This document shows, piece after piece, positions 8,904-15,974 of a DNA stretch of 64,000 nt. The position numbers and the translations under genes are program-made. Origin of the DNA: Verrucomicrobiota bacterium (GTDB lineage Bacteria; Verrucomicrobiota; Verrucomicrobiia; Opitutales; Opitutaceae); the NCBI GenBank assembly GCA_016871775.1, contig VHCI01000004.1, positions 1 through 64,000 of the forward strand, given 5' to 3'. The first letter of the stretch is position 1; every line of letters starts with the position of its first letter. The notes beneath the pieces are model-generated. The model was not told where the DNA came from. It searched no databases and saw only the letters and a list, made by a program, of their open reading frames with translations.

Positions 8904-9425
8904 TTACCCCTCCTTGCCCGCCCCCGCGTCGGGCTCCCGCTCCTCGCCCTCGGCACCCTGCTGACCCTACGCCTGCCGGCCGCTGTGCTGGCGGAGCTTT
9001 ATCCGACCGATCCGGACTCCGAGGTGCGTCCCGGGGTGCCGGTGGGCGAGTTGCTCAAGCTGACCCTCGACCAGTCCCGCATCCTCTCCGGCCCCACCCG
9101 CGAGGTGCAGGTGGATGTGCCTCGACAGCGCGATCCGGCCCGGCCGGCGCGCGTCTACGTCAACCAGGACCGAATCCAGGGGAACGCCCCGGTAGGGTTC
9201 GACTACCTGATCGCTAAAGCGGGACATCCCGGTGCCGATGGGCGTCTTCGTGGCTCCCGGGTTGGTCAAGGCCGCCGATAGCTACCGGGCCTGGGACTGC
9301 TTCAACCGGAGCTTCGGGCACGACGGGCTGGGCGACGCCTGCGCGCGGTGCGCGCAAAAGGAATGGTTGGCCTGCGTGGAGCGGCAGCGCACCGCGGATG
9401 GGCGTCGAGCCCGGCTGGATGCGCT
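8904..9425 (+). pseudogene. Frameshifted, 3'-truncated secreted esterase (enterochelin-esterase-like)
   Basis: Two frames together read like the N-terminal half of a secreted esterase of the PF00756 type common in Planctomycetes and Verrucomicrobia. Frame one (to about 9222): hydrophobic leader, AELYPTDPDSEV, then VYVNQDRIQGNAPVGFDYL. Frame two (from about 9223): DIPVPMGVFVAPG, CFNRSFGHDGLGDACAR, RTADGRRARLDALR. Removing one G in the run at 9221-9223 would join them. No ATG opens the first frame after the ribD stop, and the sequence ends where the neighbouring oxidoreductase stops, before the expected GGSSSG nucleophile region. So there are three lesions: no start, a frameshift and loss of the catalytic half. 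The track ORFs 8985-9281 and 9232-9456 are its fragments. Confidence 0.75.
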
Positions 9426-10810
9426 CAGAACCAGCCCGGGCGGTATTCCTTGGTGATAAACTGATTCGCGTCCAGGACGTTCGTGACCTTCATCGAGGCT
9501 GCGTCCCACTCGATCCGGCGGCGCGAGCGGATCGCGACGTTAGCGAGGAGCACGGCCTCGGTGAACGGGCCCGAGTACTCGAAGTTGGAGCCCGGCGTCG
9601 GCCCGCCCTTGATGCCGGCCAGCCACTCGGCGAACGGCCCGCCCTTGACCCGCGGGATCGTCTTGGCTGGCAGGGTGGGGGTGACCTCGCGCATCTTCAC
9701 CTCGGGGATGATGCGGACCGTCTCATAGTAAAAGCTGCAGAGGACCGTGGCCTTACTCCCGAAGAGGAGCGTGCCGGCTTCCGGGTTCAAGTCGCGGCTG
9801 AACTCCAGCTCGCGGGGCAGCGGCGGGATCAGGCCGCCGTCGGACCACGTATACTTCACCGGCGGCAGGTTCCCGCGCGCGGGGAAATGGTTCGTAACGA
9901 TCGAGGCGAGGGGCGACGCGACGTCCGTCGCCTGGGTCGCCATCGCCTCGACCGCGATGGGGGCGCCGAGGTTAAGCGCCCAATAGGCACCGTCCATTAT
10001 GTGGCAGGCCACATCGCCGAAGGCGCCGGTGCCGAAGTCCCACCATCCGCGCCACTTCCACGGCATATAAGCGGGGTCGTAGGCCCGGGCGGCGGCGACG
10101 CCGAGCCAAGCATCCCAGTTCACGCCGGGGGGCACCACCGGGATCGCCTTGGCATGGTCGGGGCGCTTGAACGAGCCGAGAGGCTCGCGCCACGGCGGGA
10201 AGAAGGGGCGGTTGGTCCAGCTGACAATCTCCCGCACCTCGCCGAGCACGCCCGCCTCGAACCATTCCTTGAGGATGCGGCAGCCCTCGTCGGCGTGGCC
10301 TTGGTTGCCCATCTGGGTGACGACCTTCTTCTCCTTGGCGCGCGCCGCGAGCTGGCGGGCTTCCCAGACGGTGTGGGAGAGGGGTTTCTCGACGTAGACG
10401 TGCTTGCCTAGGCCCATCGCGGTCATCGCCGCGGCGAAATGCATATGGTCCGGCGTGGAGATCGTGACCGCGTCGATCTGCCCGGCCATCCGGTCGAACA
10501 TCTTCCGGTAATCGTCGAAGCGGGCGGCGCCGTTGTGGCGGGCAGATTCCTCCGGGAACTTCTCCCCGAAGGTCTTGAGCGAGGCGTTGCAGCGGCCCTC
10601 GTCGACGTCGCAGATCGCGACAATGTTCTCGTCTTTCATCGCCTGCACGGCGGCGCCGCCGCGGCCGCCGGCACCGATGATGGCGACGTTAAGGCGCTTG
10701 CCGGGGGGCGGGGTGCCGGCGGGCTGGGCGCGGAGCACGGCAGGAAACGCGAGCGTGCCGGCGGCCGAGGCGGATTTGAGGAAGGTGCGGCGCGGGAGGG
10801 GAGGCGGCAT
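9425..10810 (-). CDS. Tat-exported Gfo/Idh/MocA family oxidoreductase
   Basis: 461 residues from ATG 10810. The N-terminus PRRTFLKSASAAGTLAFPAVLRAQ is a twin-arginine signal. Rossmann motif VAIIGAGGRGG follows, then STPDHMHF, the EKP signature YVEKPLSHT, and WDFGTGAFGDVACHIMDG typical of the Verrucomicrobia/Planctomycetes periplasmic branch. It probably acts on a sugar or glycoside using tightly bound NAD(P); substrate unknown. It faces away from the Dabb gene across a 114-base divergent promoter region that carries a perfect inverted repeat. The long N-terminal extension in the ORF track (to 11179) is not coding. Confidence 0.9.
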   Translation of the reverse strand: MPPPLPRRTFLKSASAAGTLAFPAVLRAQPAGTPPPGKRLNVAIIGAGGRGGAAVQAMKDENIVAICDVDEGRCNASLKTFGEKFPEESARHNGAARFDDYRKMFDRMAGQIDAVTISTPDHMHFAAAMTAMGLGKHVYVEKPLSHTVWEARQLAARAKEKKVVTQMGNQGHADEGCRILKEWFEAGVLGEVREIVSWTNRPFFPPWREPLGSFKRPDHAKAIPVVPPGVNWDAWLGVAAARAYDPAYMPWKWRGWWDFGTGAFGDVACHIMDGAYWALNLGAPIAVEAMATQATDVASPLASIVTNHFPARGNLPPVKYTWSDGGLIPPLPRELEFSRDLNPEAGTLLFGSKATVLCSFYYETVRIIPEVKMREVTPTLPAKTIPRVKGGPFAEWLAGIKGGPTPGSNFEYSGPFTEAVLLANVAIRSRRRIEWDAASMKVTNVLDANQFITKEYRPGWF

Positions 10811-10852
10811 AGGGGGTGGGATGCGGCAGGGTGCGGGAGGCGGCGGACCGGG

Positions 10853-10891
10853 GGCAATCCCGGATTCGGCGCGGGGAAACTTGGGATTGCC
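10853..10891. promoter_or_regulatory. Inverted repeat, possible operator in divergent promoter region
   Basis: A perfect nine-base inverted repeat ggcaatccc ... gggattgcc, separated by 21 bases (about 30 bases centre to centre, close to three helical turns), lies between the divergent oxidoreductase and Dabb genes. The spacing would suit a dimeric or tetrameric repressor contacting one DNA face. No terminator-like T-run follows. Function is inference only. Confidence 0.4.
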
Positions 10892-10924
10892 GTTCCGCGG
10901 GCCGGAGACTGTGCTCGTCCAACG

Positions 10925-11224
10925 ATGCTCGTACACACCGTTTATTTCTGGCTGCGTTCCGACCTTACCGCCGAACAGCGCACGGATTTCCGCCGGGGCG
11001 TGGAATCCCTCGGGGGTATCCGGGCGGTGAAGGCGATCTACGTCGGTACCCCGGCAAAGACGGCCAAGCGACCGATCATCGACGACTCTTATTCCGTGGC
11101 GCTGACCGTGGTGTGCGAGGGCGTGGCGGGCCACGACGCCTATCAGGTCGATCCGCTGCACCAAGCTTTCGTGGAGCACTTCAAGACCTTCTGGACGCGT
11201 GTCCAGATCTACGACGCGGAGTGA
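10925..11224 (+). CDS. Dabb family (stress-responsive A/B barrel) protein
   Basis: 99 residues from ATG 10925 (the track ORF is wrongly extended upstream). MLVHTVYFWLRSDLTAEQR and the later QVDPLHQAFVEHFKTFW match the Dabb ferredoxin-like dimeric barrel family, whose members include small cytoplasmic stress-responsive proteins and a few enzymes of polyketide and cannabinoid pathways. No catalytic assignment is possible. It lies between an oxidoreductase and a sulfatase; small Dabb proteins of this type often accompany catabolic genes in these phyla. Confidence 0.85.
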   Translation: MLVHTVYFWLRSDLTAEQRTDFRRGVESLGGIRAVKAIYVGTPAKTAKRPIIDDSYSVALTVVCEGVAGHDAYQVDPLHQAFVEHFKTFWTRVQIYDAE

Positions 11225-11289
11225 ACCTCGCCGGCCGGCCGCGCGCTTGACCCGGGCGGGGCAGGCGCGGGAGGTTGGCGCTACCCGTT

Positions 11290-12852
11290 ATGCGTTCCCT
11301 CCCGCGCTACCTCAGGCCTGCAATGGTTTCCCTCGGATTGCTGGCTTGCGCGCTGGCGCCCATTACGGCCCACGCGGCCGAGGCCCGGCCCAACGTGATC
11401 GTGATTATGGCCGACGACCTCGGCTACGGTGATCTCTCATGTTACGGGGCGACCGAGCTGGCCACGCCCCATATCGATCGGCTCGCAGCCGAGGGGCTGC
11501 GGTTCACCAGCGGCTACTGCTCGGCCTCCACCTGCACCCCCACCCGCTACTCCTTTCTCACCGGCGCCTATGCCTTCCGCCGGAAGGGGACGGGCATCGC
11601 CCCACCCAACGGCCGCCTCGTCGTGCCGCCGGAGGTTCCGACCTCCGCGGGCGTCCTCCGCGCCGCGGGCTACCGCACCGCCGTGATCGGCAAGTGGCAC
11701 CTCGGGCTCGGCGGCGAAAAAGGCCCCAACTGGAATGGCGAAATCCGCCCCGGGCCGCGCGAGATCGGCTTCGAGCACAGTTTCCTGCTGCCCACCACCA
11801 ACGACCGCGTGCCGCAGGTCTACGTCAGGAACGGCCGCGTGCTCAACCTGGACCCGGCGGATCCGCTCTGGGTCGGCGACCGCACCCCGTCACCGGACCA
11901 CGTCACTGGTATCTCCCACCGTTCCACGCTGAAGATGGACTGGTCGCACGGCCACAACGGCACCATTCACAATGGGATCAGCCGCATCGGTTTTTACACT
12001 GGCGGCCATGCGGCGCGGTTTCGCGACGAGGACCTCGCCGACCAGTGGGTCGAACAGTCGGTGGTTTGGCTGGAACAGGTGCGGGATCAGCCGTTCTTCC
12101 TCTTCTTCGCGTCCCACGACCTGCACGTCCCCCGGAAGCCGCACGAGCGGTTCCACGGCGTGACCAAGCTTGGGTTCCGCGGCGACAGCATCGCGCAGTT
12201 CGACTGGAGCGTGGGGGAGCTGATGAAGGCCCTCGACCGGCTCGGGCTGGCGGAGCGCACGCTCGTGGTGCTCTGCTCGGACAACGGGCCGGTGATGGAC
12301 GATGGGTACAAGGACGAGGCGCTGGAGAAGCGGGGCAACCATCGCGCCGGCGGGCCCCTCCGGGGTGGCAAGTACAGCGTATACGAAGGCGGCACGCGGA
12401 CCCCATTCATCGCCCGCTGGAAGGGCCGGATCCGGCCTGGGGTGAGCGACGCGATTGTCTGCACGATCGACCTGCCGGCCAGCTTGGCGGCGCTGGCGGG
12501 GACGAACGTGCCGGCGGAGGCGTTTCCGGACAGCTTCGACCTGTCGGGCGCGCTGCTCGGGCGGGCGGGGGCCGCGGGGCGCGACCATCTGATCCAGCAG
12601 GACAACGGGCAGGGGGGCAACTTCGGTTTACGCGAGGGCCGGTGGAAGCTCGTGCGCCACGACTCGCGTTCTGCGTACAACACTGTGGTCGAGCGGACCC
12701 TGGGCCGGGAGCCGGTGCCGCAGTTCCAGCTGTTTGACCTGGAGACGGACATAGGGGAGACGCGCGATGTGAGCGCGGCGCACCCCGAGGTGGCGGCGCG
12801 CCTGCAGGCGCGGCTGGCGCAGCTCATCGCCGCCGGCCGCAGCCGCGGCTAA
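11290..12852 (+). CDS. Secreted sulfatase (arylsulfatase family)
   Basis: 520 residues from ATG 11290. A signal peptide (LGLLACALAPITAHAAEA) precedes the sulfatase core. The metal-binding start is NVIVIMADDLGYGDLSCYG; the activation motif is CTPTR with Cys at about 82, followed by YSFLTG, so Cys would be converted to formylglycine. VIGKWHLG and VVLCSDNGP supply further active-site residues. It hydrolyses a sulfate ester in the periplasm or outside the cell, probably of a polysaccharide or aryl sulfate. First of three sulfatases in 4.6 kb. The maturation enzyme is not in this window. Confidence 0.92.
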   Translation: MRSLPRYLRPAMVSLGLLACALAPITAHAAEARPNVIVIMADDLGYGDLSCYGATELATPHIDRLAAEGLRFTSGYCSASTCTPTRYSFLTGAYAFRRKGTGIAPPNGRLVVPPEVPTSAGVLRAAGYRTAVIGKWHLGLGGEKGPNWNGEIRPGPREIGFEHSFLLPTTNDRVPQVYVRNGRVLNLDPADPLWVGDRTPSPDHVTGISHRSTLKMDWSHGHNGTIHNGISRIGFYTGGHAARFRDEDLADQWVEQSVVWLEQVRDQPFFLFFASHDLHVPRKPHERFHGVTKLGFRGDSIAQFDWSVGELMKALDRLGLAERTLVVLCSDNGPVMDDGYKDEALEKRGNHRAGGPLRGGKYSVYEGGTRTPFIARWKGRIRPGVSDAIVCTIDLPASLAALAGTNVPAEAFPDSFDLSGALLGRAGAAGRDHLIQQDNGQGGNFGLREGRWKLVRHDSRSAYNTVVERTLGREPVPQFQLFDLETDIGETRDVSAAHPEVAARLQARLAQLIAAGRSRG

Positions 12853-12878
12853 GCGCGGGAAGGGCAGTACGTCGCCCG

Positions 12879-14312
12879 ATGGCCAAGCTCCCTGCCGTCC
12901 GCTTCCTGCTGCCCCTCCTGCTGCCCCTCGCCCTGCTGGCGGCGGTGCCGGCGCGGCCGGATTTGGTCGTGTTCCTCACGGACGACCAGAGCCAAGGGGA
13001 TGTGTCGCCCTACGGGGGTGGGGGCATCCGCACGCCTAACCTGCAGGCCCTTGCTGATGGCGGGCTCACCTTCACCCGCGCCTACGTCGCCTCGCCCAGT
13101 TGCGCCCCGAGCCGCGCCGCCCTGCTGACCGGGCGGATGCCGGCCCGCAATGGCGCCGAGGCCAACCACAGCCGCCCGCAGCCCGGCCTGCGCAAATGGC
13201 CCGCGTACTTCCAAGAGCTGGGCTATGAGGTCGTCGCCTTTGGCAAGGTCTCCCATTACCGGCAGGCGGGCGAGTATGGCTTCGACGCCCACGGCCACGA
13301 TGTCCTGCACGGCCACGCGGGCATGCAGGCGGCGATCGACTTCCTGCAGCGGCGGCCGCGCGCCGGCGCCAGGCCCCTCTGCCTGATGGTGGGCAGCCAT
13401 TGGCCCCACGTGCCTTGGCCGGACGAGGCCCCGGAGTACGATCCCGCCCGCCTGCCCCTGCCCCCCGGCAGCATCGACACCCCGCGGACCCGCGCCTGGC
13501 GCGCGCGTTACGCCGCAGCGGTCACCCGGGGCGACGACCAGCTCGGCGAGATCCTCGCGGCGGTCCGCACCTACCTCGCGCCGGATGTTCTTGTGCTCTT
13601 CACCGCCGACCACGGGGCCCAGTGGCCCCTCGGCAAATGGAACCTTTACGAGGCCGGCGTCTGCGTGCCGCTCGTCGTGTCCTGGCCGGGCCGCATCCGC
13701 CCGGGCGGGCGCACCGACGCGATGGTCAGCTGGGTGGACCTGTTGCCCACGCTGCTGGAAGCCGCGGGCGGGCGGCCGCCGGCGGACCTCGATGGACGTT
13801 CCTTCTTGGCGGTCCTGACCGGGGCGGCGGCGAGTCACCGCGACCGGATCTTCACCACCCACAGCAACGACGGGCGGATGAACGTGTACCCCGCCCGGGC
13901 CGTGCGCGACCAGCAGTGGAAGTACATCCGCAACCTGCGGCCCGAGCTCGCGTTCACCACCCACATCGACCTCGTCGGCGGGCGCCTGGGCCAGCGCGAT
14001 TTCTTCGCCACCTGGGAGGCGGCGGCGGGGCGTGATCCCGCGGCGGCGGCCGTGCTCGAGCGGTACCATCGCCGGCCCGCGGAGGAGCTCTACAACCTGG
14101 CTGTGGACCCGGCTGAGCAGGTGAATCTGGCCGCGGACCCGCGGTACGGCGCCCGCCTCGCGGCCCTGCGGGGGGAACTCGACGCGTGGATGAAGGAACA
14201 GGGCGACCGCCAGACGATCACCGTGGAGGGACGGCCGCTGGCGGACCGGAAAAGCTACGGCCCTGGCGGCGCGGCCGCCGAGGAGGCCGCGAAGAGGAAA
14301 AAGGGCAAGTAG
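12879..14312 (+). CDS. Secreted sulfatase
   Basis: 477 residues from ATG 12879, 26 bases after the previous sulfatase and likely in the same transcript. The signal peptide LLPLLLPLALLAAVPA is followed by DLVVFLTDDQSQGD and the formylglycine motif CAPSR (Cys about 75) in SCAPSRAALLTG. Later motifs include GSHWPHVPWP and VLFTADHGAQ with the metal-binding Asp-His. The overall pattern is that of the heparan N-sulfatase/sulfamidase-like branch, which makes sulfated glycans a plausible substrate. The C-terminus ends in a lysine-rich tail (KRKKGK). Confidence 0.9.
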   Translation: MAKLPAVRFLLPLLLPLALLAAVPARPDLVVFLTDDQSQGDVSPYGGGGIRTPNLQALADGGLTFTRAYVASPSCAPSRAALLTGRMPARNGAEANHSRPQPGLRKWPAYFQELGYEVVAFGKVSHYRQAGEYGFDAHGHDVLHGHAGMQAAIDFLQRRPRAGARPLCLMVGSHWPHVPWPDEAPEYDPARLPLPPGSIDTPRTRAWRARYAAAVTRGDDQLGEILAAVRTYLAPDVLVLFTADHGAQWPLGKWNLYEAGVCVPLVVSWPGRIRPGGRTDAMVSWVDLLPTLLEAAGGRPPADLDGRSFLAVLTGAAASHRDRIFTTHSNDGRMNVYPARAVRDQQWKYIRNLRPELAFTTHIDLVGGRLGQRDFFATWEAAAGRDPAAAAVLERYHRRPAEELYNLAVDPAEQVNLAADPRYGARLAALRGELDAWMKEQGDRQTITVEGRPLADRKSYGPGGAAAEEAAKRKKGK

Positions 14313-14324
14313 CCCGGGGGCGGA

Positions 14325-15860
14325 TCAGTCCGGGATCGCGTCGCCGCGGCGGACAGGCTTGCCCTCCCAGATGGCCTCGTCGGTGCGGGAGTCGTAGGTG
14401 AGGACCCGGTTGGCGCTGCCGGCGGCGGGTGGCAGGTCGATTTTCGGCAGCCAGCGGCGGTGCTCGGCGACCACGGCGGCGTGTTCCGGGCGGCCGATCA
14501 GGTTCGTCCACTCGCGCGGATCGGCGTCGTGGTCGTAAAATTCCTCCGCGCCGTCCGCGTAGCGGATGTAGCGCCAGCGCTCGCTGCGGATGCCGTGGTT
14601 GCCTTGGTTGTGGCTGGTGATGGCGGGGCGTTCGCGCTGGCGGGCGGCGTCCCGGAGCTGCGGCACGAGGCTTAGCCCCTCAAGGTCGGCGCGGGGCGTG
14701 AGCCCGCAGAGCTCGACCAGCGTGGGGTAGATATCCATCAGCTCGGCGGGCTGGCGGGAGCGGCCGCCGGGAGATACGCCGGGGCCGGCGAAGATGAGGG
14801 GCACGCGGGTACCGTTGTCCCAGAGCGTATTCTTGCCGGTGATGCCCTTCTCGCCGAGGTGCCAGCCGTGGTCGCCCCAGACGACGACGACCGTGTTCTC
14901 CGCCAGCCCCTGCTCCTGGAGGGCCGCGAGGACCCGGCCGATCTGGGCGTCGACGAAGCTGGTGCAGGCCAGGTAGGAGCGGACGAGGTTGCGCCATTGC
15001 TGATTGTCGCGGATCCACTTCAGGCGGGGCTCGGGGAGGTTCCAGTGGAGGTACCAAGAGAAGCGGGGCGTGTCGGCGCGGTCGTCCTCGAGGATCTTCG
15101 GCAGGACGCTGTCGTCATCCGGGTAGAGGTCGAACCACGGCTGGGTGGCGTAGCAGGGCACGTGGGGCAGGAAGAAGCCGGCGGCCAGAAAGAAGGGCTG
15201 GTCGCGCGGGACGTTGCGGAGCTGCTCGATGGCCCAGCTTGCGACCTGGTAGTCGCCCTTGTCCTCGTCACGATGGGGGAACACGCCCCAGTCCATCAGG
15301 GGGTGGTTGCCCATCGGGGCGGGGGGAATGAGCTTCTTGTCGGGACGGACGCCGATGCCCGGGTTGGGGCCGACGACGTGGAATTCCCGGGGGCCGTCGG
15401 CGGCGGGCCCCTTGACCTTCGCCTTGCCGCCACCGGGGTTGCCGGCCCCGCCGTGGTAAATCTTCCCGGCGGCGAGCGTGCGGTAGCCGTGGGCGGCGAA
15501 GTGCTGCGGGAGCGAGACGCGGTCTTTCCACTCGGGCAGCGTGCGAAACCACGGGGCGAGACCGTAGATGCCGGTGGTGGTGGGGCGGAGGCCGAGCATC
15601 AGGCTCGTGCGGGAGGGGTTGCAGAGCGGGGCGTTGCAGTGGGCGTTGAGCATCGACGTCCCGCGCGCGGCGAGGCGGTCGAGGTGGGGAGTCTTGGCGA
15701 GCGGATGGCCACCGAGGTGCCCGAGCCAGTCGTTCTGGTCGTCGATGGCGATGAACAGCACGTTGGCGCGGCGGGGTACCGCAGGGGCCGCGGCGACGGC
15801 GGGCAGGACCGCGGCGAGGACGAACGCGACCAGAAGGCAGGCGGGGAGCAGGCGGGACAT
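14325..15860 (-). CDS. Secreted sulfatase, iduronate-2-sulfatase-like
   Basis: 511 residues from ATG 15860. Signal peptide LLPACLLVAFVLAAVLPAVAA, then NVLFIAIDDQNDWLGHLGG, a form typical of iduronate-2-sulfatase-like and choline-sulfatase-like enzymes. The formylglycine motif is CNPSR (Cys about 80) followed by TSLMLG. Further active-site segments are AAGKIYHGG and VVVWGDHGWHLGEK. Encoded convergently with the two upstream sulfatases (12 bases between stops). It probably acts on sulfated glycans outside the cytoplasm. The 46 extra codons in the track ORF precede the signal peptide and are not used. Confidence 0.9.
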   Translation of the reverse strand: MSRLLPACLLVAFVLAAVLPAVAAAPAVPRRANVLFIAIDDQNDWLGHLGGHPLAKTPHLDRLAARGTSMLNAHCNAPLCNPSRTSLMLGLRPTTTGIYGLAPWFRTLPEWKDRVSLPQHFAAHGYRTLAAGKIYHGGAGNPGGGKAKVKGPAADGPREFHVVGPNPGIGVRPDKKLIPPAPMGNHPLMDWGVFPHRDEDKGDYQVASWAIEQLRNVPRDQPFFLAAGFFLPHVPCYATQPWFDLYPDDDSVLPKILEDDRADTPRFSWYLHWNLPEPRLKWIRDNQQWRNLVRSYLACTSFVDAQIGRVLAALQEQGLAENTVVVVWGDHGWHLGEKGITGKNTLWDNGTRVPLIFAGPGVSPGGRSRQPAELMDIYPTLVELCGLTPRADLEGLSLVPQLRDAARQRERPAITSHNQGNHGIRSERWRYIRYADGAEEFYDHDADPREWTNLIGRPEHAAVVAEHRRWLPKIDLPPAAGSANRVLTYDSRTDEAIWEGKPVRRGDAIPD

Positions 15861-15974
15861 AAGGGAGGCGGGGCCAGTCAGGCTCGCGGCGTGGCCGGGG
15901 CATTTGAAGCAAATTCCGCGCGGGGACCGCGGAGCCAACTTGCGTCCCGGCGTGGCCCGTGGCACCGGAATCGT

